Shown piece after piece: positions 55,608 through 63,964 of a DNA stretch of 64,000 nt. Below the pieces are notes generated by a model. It made no database searches. It had not been told where the DNA came from and saw only the letters and a program-made list of their open reading frames with translations. Position 1 is the first letter of the stretch; the number at the start of each line of letters is the position of its first letter. Origin of the DNA: Sinorhizobium sp. 6-70 (GTDB lineage Bacteria; Pseudomonadota; Alphaproteobacteria; Rhizobiales; Rhizobiaceae); the NCBI RefSeq assembly GCF_030124375.1, contig NZ_JASKLS010000008.1:186001-250000 (forward strand). The letters run 5' to 3'. Made by a program: the position numbers and the translations under genes.

Positions 55608-55969
55608 ACTATTCTCCTTTTCAACCGATGCTCCGATTGCAATTGTATCTTTGCGGAACACCGGACACTCTGTGATTAACCCGCCCGGTTGAGCGGAAAT
55701 TGATCAGAAAATGCGGAATCTCAAGAGCTAAAATGTGAAATTTTGGCGGCACGAACGCGGCTGAAATTAGATGTTGCCTTCGTGACACAGGGTATTTATT
55801 AACCATAATTCTAGATTAACGAAATCTATACTATAACACTTCGAAATAATACAATTTATCCGCTTTGCATTAATTTTTCTGAAATGAATCCTTCAGGATA
55901 GTTTCAGGCCGGTGTTTCTTGCCTATATCTTCGTCCAATCAGAACAGGATTCGAGGGACGGGAAAAAAG
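55608..55969. other. 362-bp divergent region, AT-rich
   Basis: It separates the outer-membrane protein gene (minus) from the SDR-uvrC genes (plus). From about 55730 to 55900 the base composition changes to strongly AT-rich (for example TTAACGAAATCTATACTATA) in a GC-rich genome. No coding signal is supported in it. It should contain the OMP promoter; its composition suggests binding of AT-preferring regulators, which is inferred. Confidence 0.6.
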
Positions 55970-56734
55970 TTGACGAGAACACTGAAGGCGGCGCTCGTAA
56001 CCGGCGGCGCCCGGCGCATAGGCAAGGCAATAGTTGAAGATCTGGCGGCTCACGGCTTCGCCGTCGCCATTCATGCAAACGGATCGATCACCGAGGCGGA
56101 TGCGCTGGCGAAGAGCCTCACGGCGAACGGGACCAAGGCCGTCGCCCTGAAAGCCGACCTTACCGATTCCGCCGCCGCATCTCGGGTCATCGCGGAGGCG
56201 ACGGCCTTGCTTGGCCCGCTCGACCTGCTCGTCAACAACGCCTCGATCTTCAAGAAGGACAGCCTGGACGCGTTCGACGAAGATGTTTGGGAACGTCACT
56301 TCGCGCTGCACGTCAAGGCCCCTTCCCTGCTAGCACGCGACTTTGCCCGGCAGCGTCCGGACGACGTTTCCGGCCTTATCGTCAACGTCATAGATCAGCG
56401 CGTCTGGTCTCCAAATCCGCGATTTTATTCCTATATGCTGTCCAAGTCCGCACTGTGGACGGCAACCCAGACGATGGCGCAGGCGCTTGCCCCGCATATT
56501 CGCGTCAACGGCATCGGACCGGGGCCGACGCTGCCGAACGAACGGCAGAATCAGAGCGACTTCCGGGCGCAGGTCGACGCCCTGATCCTCAAGCGCGGTC
56601 CGGCGCTCGACGAGTTTGGACGCGCGATCCGCTTCCTTTTCGACACGCCGTCGGTTACCGGACAGATGATCGCGCTTGACGGCGGCCAGCATCTTGCCTG
56701 GGAGACGCCAGATATTCGGGAGATAGTGGAATGA
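55970..56734 (+). CDS. short-chain dehydrogenase, pteridine-reductase-like
   Basis: A 254-residue SDR. The cofactor loop reads LVTGGARRIGKAI: the Arg at the G-x-x-x-R-x-G position is typical of NADPH-dependent pteridine reductases (PTR1/FolM). The NNAS motif (VNNASIF) and catalytic YxxxK (YSYMLSKSAL) are present, and the Ser of the triad appears replaced (VNVIDQRV). I start at TTG 55970; a frame to 55919 exists. The stop overlaps the uvrC start (ATGA). Confidence 0.85.
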   Translation: MTRTLKAALVTGGARRIGKAIVEDLAAHGFAVAIHANGSITEADALAKSLTANGTKAVALKADLTDSAAASRVIAEATALLGPLDLLVNNASIFKKDSLDAFDEDVWERHFALHVKAPSLLARDFARQRPDDVSGLIVNVIDQRVWSPNPRFYSYMLSKSALWTATQTMAQALAPHIRVNGIGPGPTLPNERQNQSDFRAQVDALILKRGPALDEFGRAIRFLFDTPSVTGQMIALDGGQHLAWETPDIREIVE

Positions 56735-58755
56735 ACGGGCAGACGCCCACGGACGGCGGTATCCTTTACGACGGCAGCGAAACCGATGACGACGACGATC
56801 TGCTCGGCGTGACGGAAAGCGAGCGACCGGCGCCGGCGATCGATTGGGCGGAAAACCGTGCGGAAACACAGGGCCTCAAGGGCGCGGAACTCATTCAGGC
56901 CTTCGTCAAGCTTTTGCCGAACGGCCCGGGCGTCTACCGCATGTTCAACGACGCCGGCGACGTGCTCTATGTCGGCAAGGCCCGCAGCCTCAAGAAGCGG
57001 GTGAGCAACTACGCGCAGGGTCGCGGTCACTCCAACCGTATTTCGCGGATGATTCGCGAGACGGCGAACATGGAGTTCGTCACGACGCGGACGGAGATCG
57101 AGGCGCTGCTGCTCGAAGCCAACCTCATCAAGCGGCTGCGTCCGCGCTTCAACGTGCTGCTGCGCGACGACAAATCCTTCCCCTACATCGTCGTCACCGG
57201 TGACAGCAGGGCGCCGGCGCTCTTCAAGCATCGCGGGGCACGCAGCCGCCAGGGCGACTACTTCGGCCCGTTCGCCTCTGCCGGCGCCGTCGGCCGAACG
57301 ATCAACTCGCTGCAGCGGGCCTTTCTCCTCAGGACCTGCACGGACAGCGTCTTCGAGACGCGCACCCGCCCCTGCCTGCTCTATCAGATCAAGCGCTGCT
57401 CGGCGCCTTGCACCGGCGAAATCAGCGATGCCGACTATGCGGAGCTCGTTCGCGAGGCAAAGGATTTTCTCTCCGGCAAGAGTCAGGCCGTGAAAGCGAC
57501 GATCGCTGCCGCCATGAGCGAAGCCTCGGAGAATCTCGATTTCGAGCGCGCCGCGCTCTACCGTGATCGCCTCGCCGCGCTGAGCCACGTGCAGAGCTAC
57601 CAAGGCATTAATCCGGCAGGCGTTGAGGAGGCGGACGTCTTCGCAATCCACCACGAAGGCGGGATTTCCTGCATCCAGGTCTTCTTCTTCCGGACGGGAC
57701 AGAACTGGGGTAACCGCGCCTATTTCCCGAAGGCCGATCCGTCGCTTCCTTCGTCGGAGGTGCTCAGCGCCTTTCTCGCCCAGTTCTACGACGACAAGCC
57801 CTGTCCGCGGCAGATCCTGCTTTGCGAGGCAGTTGAGGAACAGGAACTGCTCGGTCAGGCGCTCAGCGAGAAATCCGGCTACAAGGTATCGATCCTGGTG
57901 CCGCAGCGCGGCGAGAAGAAGGATCTCGTCGATCACGCGCTCGCAAATGCGCGCGAGGCCCATGGCCGCAAGCTTGCCGAGACCGCATCGCAATCGCGGC
58001 TGCTCGAAGGTTTTGCCAAGACCTTCCAACTGGAACAGGTACCGCGCCGCATCGAGATCTACGACAACTCGCATATCATGGGAACAAATGCCGTCGGAGG
58101 CATGGTCGTCGCCGGCCCCGAGGGTTTCGTCAAAGGCCAGTATCGCAAGTTCAACATCAAATCGACCGATATCACGCCGGGGGACGACTTCGGGATGATG
58201 CGCGAGGTCATGACCCGACGCTTCTCGCGCCTCCTGAAAGAGGAAGGCAAACCCGACCGCAGCGCTGAACCGGGCGACGACAGCGCATTCCCGGCCTGGC
58301 CGGACGTCATCCTGATTGACGGCGGCCAGGGCCAGATGACCGCCGTCCGCGCAATACTCAAGGAACTCGACGTCGAGGACTGCGTAACTGCAATCGGCGT
58401 CGCCAAGGGCGTCGATCGCGACGCCGGCCGCGAGCGCTTCTTCGCCGCGAGCCGCGAGAGCTTCACCTTGCCGCCGCGCGATCCGGTCCTTTATTTCATC
58501 CAGAGACTGCGCGACGAGGCGCATCGCTTCGCCATCGGCTCGCACCGTGCCCGGCGAAAGAAGGAAATGGTCAAAAACCCGCTCGACGAAATCACCGGTA
58601 TCGGACCGACGCGCAAGCGCGCCCTGCTCACGCATTTCGGCACGGCCAAGGCGGTTTCCCGGGCGGGCATCAACGACTTGATGGCCGTGAACGGCATCTC
58701 GGAAGCGGTTGCCCGTCTTGTCTACGAGCATTTTCACGAGGACGGCGTCAAATAG
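56731..58755 (+). CDS. uvrC: excinuclease ABC subunit C
   Basis: UvrC makes both incisions in nucleotide excision repair with UvrA and UvrB. The 674-residue protein has an N-terminal GIY-YIG domain (PGVYRMFNDAGDVLYVGKAR), the UVR region (about residues 255-290), an RNase H-like C-terminal nuclease (IEIYDNSHIMGTNAVGG and ILIDGGQGQM) and helix-hairpin-helix motifs (LDEITGIGPTRKRALLTHF). The first 60 residues carry an acidic extension not needed for activity. It is translated in coupling with the SDR. Confidence 0.97.
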   Translation: MNGQTPTDGGILYDGSETDDDDDLLGVTESERPAPAIDWAENRAETQGLKGAELIQAFVKLLPNGPGVYRMFNDAGDVLYVGKARSLKKRVSNYAQGRGHSNRISRMIRETANMEFVTTRTEIEALLLEANLIKRLRPRFNVLLRDDKSFPYIVVTGDSRAPALFKHRGARSRQGDYFGPFASAGAVGRTINSLQRAFLLRTCTDSVFETRTRPCLLYQIKRCSAPCTGEISDADYAELVREAKDFLSGKSQAVKATIAAAMSEASENLDFERAALYRDRLAALSHVQSYQGINPAGVEEADVFAIHHEGGISCIQVFFFRTGQNWGNRAYFPKADPSLPSSEVLSAFLAQFYDDKPCPRQILLCEAVEEQELLGQALSEKSGYKVSILVPQRGEKKDLVDHALANAREAHGRKLAETASQSRLLEGFAKTFQLEQVPRRIEIYDNSHIMGTNAVGGMVVAGPEGFVKGQYRKFNIKSTDITPGDDFGMMREVMTRRFSRLLKEEGKPDRSAEPGDDSAFPAWPDVILIDGGQGQMTAVRAILKELDVEDCVTAIGVAKGVDRDAGRERFFAASRESFTLPPRDPVLYFIQRLRDEAHRFAIGSHRARRKKEMVKNPLDEITGIGPTRKRALLTHFGTAKAVSRAGINDLMAVNGISEAVARLVYEHFHEDGVK

Positions 58756-58811
58756 TTGTCCGGCAGCGCCGCGCGCCCGAAGTTGGCTGTGCCAGTTTCG
58801 ATCCGGGGGCA

Positions 58812-58915
58812 CTACAGCGCCGCGCGTCTAATCGGGCGCGCAAGGACGCTGTAGCACTGTGAATTGCGGCATGTTTTTATCCTTAAACCGGCTACGATTT
58901 AAGGAAACATGCAGT
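58812..58915 (-). repeat. RIME1-like mosaic repeat, copy F (reverse orientation)
   Basis: In this copy the order is reversed: the CTACAGCGCCGCGCGTCT stem comes first, then the complement of the linker (TGTAGCACTGTGAATTGCGG), and last the ATCCTTAAACCGGCTACGATTTAAGGA palindrome with CATG ends. It begins about 57 bases after the uvrC stop. Confidence 0.88.
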
Positions 58916-58973
58916 AGGCAGGGCGGGGCAGTTCAGCCTGCGTTCAGATGAAATCCGCCAAATATGACAGCCG

Positions 58974-59019
58974 GTACATAATGACCTGTTGACCTTATGG
59001 TCGCAAAGTCATTCTGTAC
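58974..59019. repeat. imperfect 21-bp inverted repeat upstream of pgsA
   Basis: GTACATAATGACCTGTTGACC and the complementary right arm (ending at 59019) match at 16 of 21 positions around a TTAT loop. The arms contain a TTGACC hexamer, so it may overlap a promoter. No other copy was found in the window. Confidence 0.6.
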
Positions 59020-59030
59020 ACCTGAAACCC

Positions 59031-59083
59031 GGAGGAGATGAGGAAAGGCGTCCCGGCGCCCTCCGCCCGCATCCCGCTCCGAC
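59031..59083. repeat. degraded member of the second palindrome family
   Basis: GATGAGGAAA at the left and CCGCCCGCATCCCGCTCC at the right match the unit at 54791-54842. The left arm has mutated (GGAGGAG in place of AGCGGG), so the outer stem is weak. It ends 54 bases before the pgsA start. Confidence 0.7.
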
Positions 59084-59136
59084 TGTTTGAATCGATCGCG
59101 CCGATAGCCCCAGATCGCGGGAAATGAGGGATTGTC

Positions 59137-59745
59137 GTGTCCAGAGAAACCGAGTCCATGCCAACGCCCATCGCCTACAGCGTCCCGAATCTGCTGACCT
59201 ATTTCCGTATCCTGATCGTGCCGCTGATCGTTTTCTGCTTCTTCATCGAGGGCCGCCTCCACAGCTCGGATTTCGCACGCTGGACCGCGCTCATCCTGTT
59301 CATCACGGCTTCGATCACAGACTTCTTCGACGGCTATCTTGCGCGTATCTGGAAGCAGACGTCGAATATCGGCCGGATGCTCGATCCGATCGCCGACAAA
59401 CTGCTTGTCGCTTCGATCCTGCTTCTCGTTGCCGCCGACGGTACGATTGCCGGCTGGTCGATCTGGGCCGCGATCATCATTCTCTGCCGCGAGATTCTCG
59501 TGTCCGGCCTGCGCGAATATCTTGCTGCACTCAAGGTCAGTGTGCCGGTGACGCGCATCGCCAAGTGGAAAACCACCATCCAGATGGTGGCGATTGCCTT
59601 TCTTCTGGCCGGGCCGGCCGGTGACAAGATCGTTCCCTACACCACCGAAGCCGGTATCGTGCTTCTGTGGATCGCGGCTGCAATCACGCTCTATACCGGC
59701 TATGATTATTTCCGCGCCGGTTTGAAACACGTGGTCAATGAATGA
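59137..59745 (+). CDS. pgsA: CDP-diacylglycerol-glycerol-3-phosphate 3-phosphatidyltransferase
   Basis: PgsA makes phosphatidylglycerol-phosphate, precursor of PG and of the lysyl-PG made by LpiA. The 202-residue membrane protein has the CDP-alcohol phosphotransferase motif (DFFDGYLARIWKQT, then IGRMLDPIADK) with the conserved Asp pattern and four hydrophobic segments. The GTG at 59137 has AGGGA 10 bases upstream; an ATG at 59158 is also possible. The stop overlaps the moaD start (ATGA). Confidence 0.95.
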   Translation: MSRETESMPTPIAYSVPNLLTYFRILIVPLIVFCFFIEGRLHSSDFARWTALILFITASITDFFDGYLARIWKQTSNIGRMLDPIADKLLVASILLLVAADGTIAGWSIWAAIIILCREILVSGLREYLAALKVSVPVTRIAKWKTTIQMVAIAFLLAGPAGDKIVPYTTEAGIVLLWIAAAITLYTGYDYFRAGLKHVVNE

Positions 59746-60002
59746 GCAAGATCAACCTCGTCTATTTCTCCTGGGTTCGCGAGCGTATCGGCAAGGGTGA
59801 GGAAACGCTGGAGCTTCCCGCGAATGTCGTGACGGTCGCCGATCTGCTTGCGCATCTGAAAACACTCGGCGAGCAATACGAGACGGCGCTCGAACACCAG
59901 AACGTCATTCGCGCGGCGATCAACCAGGAGCATGTCGATCACGGCGAGCCAATTGCCGGCGCGCGCGAGATTGCCCTCTTTCCGCCGATGACGGGCGGCT
60001 GA
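59742..60002 (+). CDS. moaD: molybdopterin synthase small subunit
   Basis: MoaD is the ubiquitin-like sulfur carrier (86 residues) that becomes a thiocarboxylate at its C-terminal Gly-Gly (FPPMTGG, intact). It forms molybdopterin synthase with MoaE, encoded just downstream (4 bases). Translation is coupled to pgsA by an ATGA overlap. Confidence 0.96.
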   Translation: MSKINLVYFSWVRERIGKGEETLELPANVVTVADLLAHLKTLGEQYETALEHQNVIRAAINQEHVDHGEPIAGAREIALFPPMTGG

Positions 60003-60006
60003 GGCG

Positions 60007-60477
60007 ATGAACGGCGCCGTCACGGTGCGCGTTCAGCGAGGCGACTTCGACGTCGCCGCCGAAATCTCCGCGCTTTCTCGCGGTCGTGCGGACATCGGCG
60101 CGGTGGTGACATTCTCGGGGCTTTGCCGCGACGAGGCGGGCGCACTCAGTGCGCTCGAACTGGAGCATTATCCCGGTATGGCGGAGGCCGAGATCGAGCG
60201 CATCTGCCGTGAGGCGGTCAAACGCTTCGGCCTGCAGGCGGCGGTGGCCATTCATCGCTTCGGCAAGATCATGCCGGGCGAAAACATTGTACTCGTGGTG
60301 ACTGCGTCCTCACACCGGCAAGCCGCCTTCGACGGCGCCGGTTTCATCATGGATTTCCTCAAGACTTCGGCTCCCTTCTGGAAGAAGGAGTATCATGCCG
60401 ATGGCAGCGCCGGCGGCTGGGTCAGCGCCAAGGATGCGGACGACACGGCCCGGGATCGCTGGTCGCAAACGAACTGA
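60007..60477 (+). CDS. moaE: molybdopterin synthase catalytic subunit
   Basis: MoaE converts precursor Z to molybdopterin. The 156-residue protein has VTFSGLCRDE (N-terminal beta region), the HRFGKIMPGENIVLVV core and the FLKTSAPFWKKE motif with the essential Lys. It sits directly after moaD; its stop abuts the stop of the opposite permease gene with no spacer. Confidence 0.97.
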   Translation: MNGAVTVRVQRGDFDVAAEISALSRGRADIGAVVTFSGLCRDEAGALSALELEHYPGMAEAEIERICREAVKRFGLQAAVAIHRFGKIMPGENIVLVVTASSHRQAAFDGAGFIMDFLKTSAPFWKKEYHADGSAGGWVSAKDADDTARDRWSQTN

Positions 60478-61374
60478 TCAGGGAATTGCCTTTTCCCGCC
60501 GCGTCACCACCAGCACGATCACCAGAAAGCCGAAGATCGCGAAATCCCGCCAAAGGATCGGACCGTAGGCGCTCCAAAGCGTCTCGAGCAGGCCGACGCC
60601 GGCTGCGCCCAGAGCGGCGAAGAGCGGCGCTGTCTGCCCCCCGATCGCGGCAATGAACAGCACCTTGACGCCGAAGGTCAAGCCGGTGCCGAAATCCATA
60701 TTGCCGTAATAGGACGCAGCGAGAATTCCGCAAAAGGCGGCAATCAGCGACGCCGTGCCGTAGGCCAGGATATAGACCGTGGCCGGATCGATGCCGCAAA
60801 GCGCAGCCGCCTCGCGATCCTCCGACACGGCGCGCCAGTAGCGCCCCGCATGGGAATGGGCGAGAATCCAATGGCCGGCCGCAACCAGTGCCGCCATCAG
60901 AGCGGTGTTAATGATCTGGACGGCGGTCAATGCCACCGGAAAGTCGGGGTTCGGCCAGAAAACGATGACCTGGTTCAGAAAGGGCGGCAGCCACAAACTT
61001 CGCGTGTCCGACGCGAGCCGTGCCGTTTCCATGAGCACGAGCAGACTGCCGAGCGACGCGACGACGACGGCATTGGCCGAGGAAAACGCCAGCGGCCGCA
61101 TGACATAGCGCCCTGCGACGAGACCGGCGCCAAGTCCGAATGTCAGTGCCGCCACGGCCCCGACACCAAGCGCCGCCGGCAGGACCAGCCAGAGCCGATT
61201 CCAGCCGAAATCCGCGAAAAGCACGAACATCTGACCGGCGAAGGCAAAGAGCGCGCCATAGGTGAGGTCTGCCCTCCGCGTGACCGCAAAGGCAATCGCG
61301 TAACCGAAGGCCAGCGCCGCGTAGAGGGCTGCTACGGGCACGGCGTTGGCGATCTGCTGAAGAAAATAGGCCAT
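60478..61374 (-). CDS. stand-alone LivH-type ABC permease
   Basis: A 298-residue membrane protein of the branched-chain amino acid permease family with eight hydrophobic segments. The EAA-like loop is VSEDREAAALCGIDPATVYI and the pattern FGVKVLFIAAIGGQTAP corresponds to the LivH C-terminal loop. No LivM, LivG, LivF or binding protein is near. The ATG at 61374 follows the family start MAYFLQQIANAV. The stop codon adjoins that of moaE. Confidence 0.85.
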   Translation of the reverse strand: MAYFLQQIANAVPVAALYAALAFGYAIAFAVTRRADLTYGALFAFAGQMFVLFADFGWNRLWLVLPAALGVGAVAALTFGLGAGLVAGRYVMRPLAFSSANAVVVASLGSLLVLMETARLASDTRSLWLPPFLNQVIVFWPNPDFPVALTAVQIINTALMAALVAAGHWILAHSHAGRYWRAVSEDREAAALCGIDPATVYILAYGTASLIAAFCGILAASYYGNMDFGTGLTFGVKVLFIAAIGGQTAPLFAALGAAGVGLLETLWSAYGPILWRDFAIFGFLVIVLVVTRREKAIP

Positions 61375-61441
61375 GGCACATCCGCGTGGTGACAGAAGCA
61401 ATATAACTGGTAATATCCGTTTGACCAGTTAGGATTTCGGC

Positions 61442-62002
61442 ATGAGTTTCACTTGGACCGCACACAGATTCTCGGGCGGCGCGCTGGCGCTGGATGTCGC
61501 CAATTCCGTGGTTCTGCGCTTCGATCCCGAGCGTCGCGTCGATCGCTTCGCGGATCCCGCGGCGATGGACTCCTTTGCCGAGGCAGCAAGTCTCTACAGC
61601 GCCGAAAGAGAGCGTTTCGGCATGCTTGTTCCGGCGCCGCCCGAGAACCGGAAGTCACTCATTGGCTTGCGCGAGGCGACCGACCGCCATTTTCGGGCGC
61701 AAGTCGAGGCCGAAGATCGGCCCGATCTGCTGGCAGACCTGCTCGAGACGATTGCCGCCGTCTTGCGTCAGCGGGCGGGCAACAGCCAAGGCACAGCACT
61801 CGATGTGGCGACCGCGCATTCGGCACTCAGCCTTGTTGCCAACCCCGAGCCGGACCGCCTGAAAATATGCCCCAACTGCTGCTGGCTGTTTCTCGACCGC
61901 AGCCGCAACAGAAGCCGCACTTGGTGCGACATGGCGGTCTGCGGCAACCGCACGAAAGCAAGACGCCATTATCGCCGCAACAGGCAGGGAGATCAGCCAT
62001 GA
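61442..62002 (+). CDS. CGNR zinc-finger protein (ABATE domain)
   Basis: A 186-residue putative regulator. The N-terminal ABATE-type domain starts with FSGGALALDVANSVVL, and the C-terminal zinc finger has CPNCCWLFLDRSRNRSRTWC then DMAVCGNRTKARRHYRR, giving the family name motif. Such proteins bind stress signals or DNA. It is divergent from the permease and overlaps the lipoprotein start by four bases, so the three genes may be functionally linked. Confidence 0.9.
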   Translation: MSFTWTAHRFSGGALALDVANSVVLRFDPERRVDRFADPAAMDSFAEAASLYSAERERFGMLVPAPPENRKSLIGLREATDRHFRAQVEAEDRPDLLADLLETIAAVLRQRAGNSQGTALDVATAHSALSLVANPEPDRLKICPNCCWLFLDRSRNRSRTWCDMAVCGNRTKARRHYRRNRQGDQP

Positions 62003-62502
62003 ACCGCGTCATCATATCCGCTCTCTTTGCCGCGGCGGTGCTTGTCGGCTGCCAGCGCGAAACGGGGCCGGACCCACTGAAGTTGACCGGCAAGATGTTC
62101 GTCTTCAACTACCGGCTCGCCTATGCCGCCTACATGATCACGCTCAACAAGTCAGAGCCGGTGCCGGACGGCAGCGTCGTCGTGGCACGTTTCGAAAACC
62201 CGGCCGGTGGTGAAGCATTGACGCTGGAACGGAAACTATTTCCGAAGCTCGACAGGGTCGTGCTGGAGAGTCCGGAGATAAGCTGCGTGAAGAAGGAGAG
62301 GCCCTACGCGGTGACAATCGAGGTCAAGGGGCCGGATGGCGCGATGCTGCAGAAACTGGAGACGACGGTAACTTCCGACGTCGATCAGGATGTCCTGCCG
62401 GCAAAGCCCCTCGTCGAAGGTCCGGCTTACGATAAGAACCCGGAAGTCTTCGTGGGCGGCCGAGCGCCGGAGCGCTTCGAGACGGCGGCCTGCCCGACGT
62501 AA
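61999..62502 (+). CDS. small lipoprotein of unknown function
   Basis: A 167-residue protein with a lipoprotein signal (MNRVIISALFAAAVLVGCQR, lipobox LVGC) and a mature part with several charged beta-like segments (VVVARFENPAGGEALTLERK, GPDGAMLQKLETTVT). I do not recognise the family. Its ATG overlaps the stop of the CGNR gene (ATGA). It is followed by a mosaic repeat. Confidence 0.82.
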   Translation: MNRVIISALFAAAVLVGCQRETGPDPLKLTGKMFVFNYRLAYAAYMITLNKSEPVPDGSVVVARFENPAGGEALTLERKLFPKLDRVVLESPEISCVKKERPYAVTIEVKGPDGAMLQKLETTVTSDVDQDVLPAKPLVEGPAYDKNPEVFVGGRAPERFETAACPT

Positions 62503-62587
62503 AGGCGGCTTGCATGTCGTTGTACCAAACCGCTGCACGCTTCTGAGCGGCATGCCTCAAAAAACCGGGGCGTCGCCACCCAAGTGT

Positions 62588-62688
62588 ACTGCATGTTCCC
62601 TTAAATTCGAGCCGAGTTAAGGACAAGAACATGCAGCACTTCAAAGTCCTACAGCGCCGTGCGTCTGAAAAGACGCACGGCGCTGTAG
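62588..62688 (+). repeat. RIME1-like mosaic repeat, copy G
   Basis: The second palindrome is a perfect 18-bp inverted repeat (CTACAGCGCCGTGCGTCT, 62649-62666) with loop GAAA. The first is GCATGTTCCCTTAAATTC...GAGTTAAGGACAAGAACATGC. The linker reads CACTTCAAAGTCCTACAGCG. It lies between convergent genes (lipoprotein and ndk). Confidence 0.92.
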
Positions 62689-62731
62689 GAGTCATTTCAA
62701 GCCTTTGCCGGCCGAAACGAAGAAAAGTGAA

Positions 62732-63154
62732 TCAGCCGACGATCTCGGTGCCGGAGAACCAGTAGGCGATTTCCTCAGCGGCGGTTTCCGGAGCGTCCGA
62801 ACCGTGGACCGAGTTTTCCCCGATCGACAGGGCATGGACCTTGCGGATGGTGCCTTCGGCAGCGTTTGCCGGATTGGTGGCGCCCATGACTTCGCGGTTC
62901 TTGGCAATGGCGTTCTCGCCTTCGAGCACCTGAACAATGGTCGGGCCGGAGGACATGAACTCGACCAGTTCGCCGAAGAACGGGCGCTCCTTGTGTACGG
63001 CGTAGAAGCCTTCAGCTTCGCGGCGGCTCATCCAGACGCGCTTCGAAGCGACGACGCGGAGGCCGGCGTCTTCCAGCATCTTGGTGATGGCGCCGGTCAG
63101 GTTGCGCTTCGTCGCGTCCGGCTTGATCATCGAAAAAGTACGTTCAATCGCCAT
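62732..63154 (-). CDS. ndk: nucleoside diphosphate kinase
   Basis: Ndk equilibrates nucleoside triphosphates using ATP. The 140-residue protein has the start MAIERTFSMIKPDATKRN and the phospho-His motif NSVHGSDAPETA. The ATG at 63154 matches family length; the frame reaches 63193 without support. It is convergent with the lipoprotein gene. Confidence 0.97.
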   Translation of the reverse strand: MAIERTFSMIKPDATKRNLTGAITKMLEDAGLRVVASKRVWMSRREAEGFYAVHKERPFFGELVEFMSSGPTIVQVLEGENAIAKNREVMGATNPANAAEGTIRKVHALSIGENSVHGSDAPETAAEEIAYWFSGTEIVG

Positions 63155-63451
63155 TGGCTCAAATCCCTTGTTTCTTGAGAAGTGGCGGTTCATTAGCCGC
63201 CAATTCCGTGCAAAACAAGGGGGCGCGGCGATGTTTCGGCCCGGCCGGCGCGAGTTTCATGGTGCTGTCACGGAACGCCCAAACGCGCCGTGAAGATCGA
63301 CGCGGCGTTCGAACCCAATGATGCGATCCGGGCAAAGCAGGCGGCTGGTGGGTCGCCGCCGCAGACAAAATCAGCAAATTTCATCAGTGACATTCGACAC
63401 TGGAATGTCGAATTGCGCTAGGCTCGGCCGATCGCACAGGGGAGATCGCCG

Positions 63452-63964
63452 ATGCTCGACCACTATCGCATGTTCGCCGACTACAACCGTTGGGCCAACC
63501 GGCGGCTCTACGCCGCGGCAAATGAGCTTTCGGATGCGGAGTTTCGCCAGAACAAAGGCGCGTTCTTCGGCTCGCTCCATGGGACCCTCAACCATCTGCT
63601 GGCAGCGGATCGGATCTGGATGAAGCGGTTCACCAAGGAGGGCGAGGCTCCCTCGATGCTCGATGCGATCCTCCACGACGACCTCGCCGGCTTGACGGCA
63701 GCGCGCGTAGCGGAAGACGAGCGCATCATCGCCTGGGCGGATAGCCTCGACGAAACCCGCCTGGCGGCGCCAATCACGTATTCACCGCTCAGCGTACCAG
63801 GCGAAATCACCCAGAGGCTCGGACCAACGCTCGCCCATTTCTTCAACCATCAGACACATCACCGCGGCCAAGCGCACGCGACCCTGACGGCCCTCGGGCG
63901 CCCGTCACTGACGCTGGATCTGGTTTTCTTCCTGCGGACCGATGGCGAGAAATGGGCGGACTGA
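63452..63964 (+). CDS. DinB-fold metalloprotein
   Basis: A 170-residue four-helix protein of the DinB/YfiT superfamily. The metal-binding His residues lie in GTLNHLLAADRIWMKRF and in AHFFNHQTHHRGQAHATLTA (two His). Some members act as bacillithiol or mycothiol transferases; the function here is not known. It starts at ATG 63452 and ends 36 bases before the window end. Confidence 0.92.
   Translation: MLDHYRMFADYNRWANRRLYAAANELSDAEFRQNKGAFFGSLHGTLNHLLAADRIWMKRFTKEGEAPSMLDAILHDDLAGLTAARVAEDERIIAWADSLDETRLAAPITYSPLSVPGEITQRLGPTLAHFFNHQTHHRGQAHATLTALGRPSLTLDLVFFLRTDGEKWAD

Noticed and set aside
56551..58812. 753-residue open frame on the minus strand opposite uvrC
   Set aside because: It lies entirely antisense to uvrC, whose domains are clear. 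Long antisense frames are expected from GC-rich codon use, and no motif or ribosome site supports it.
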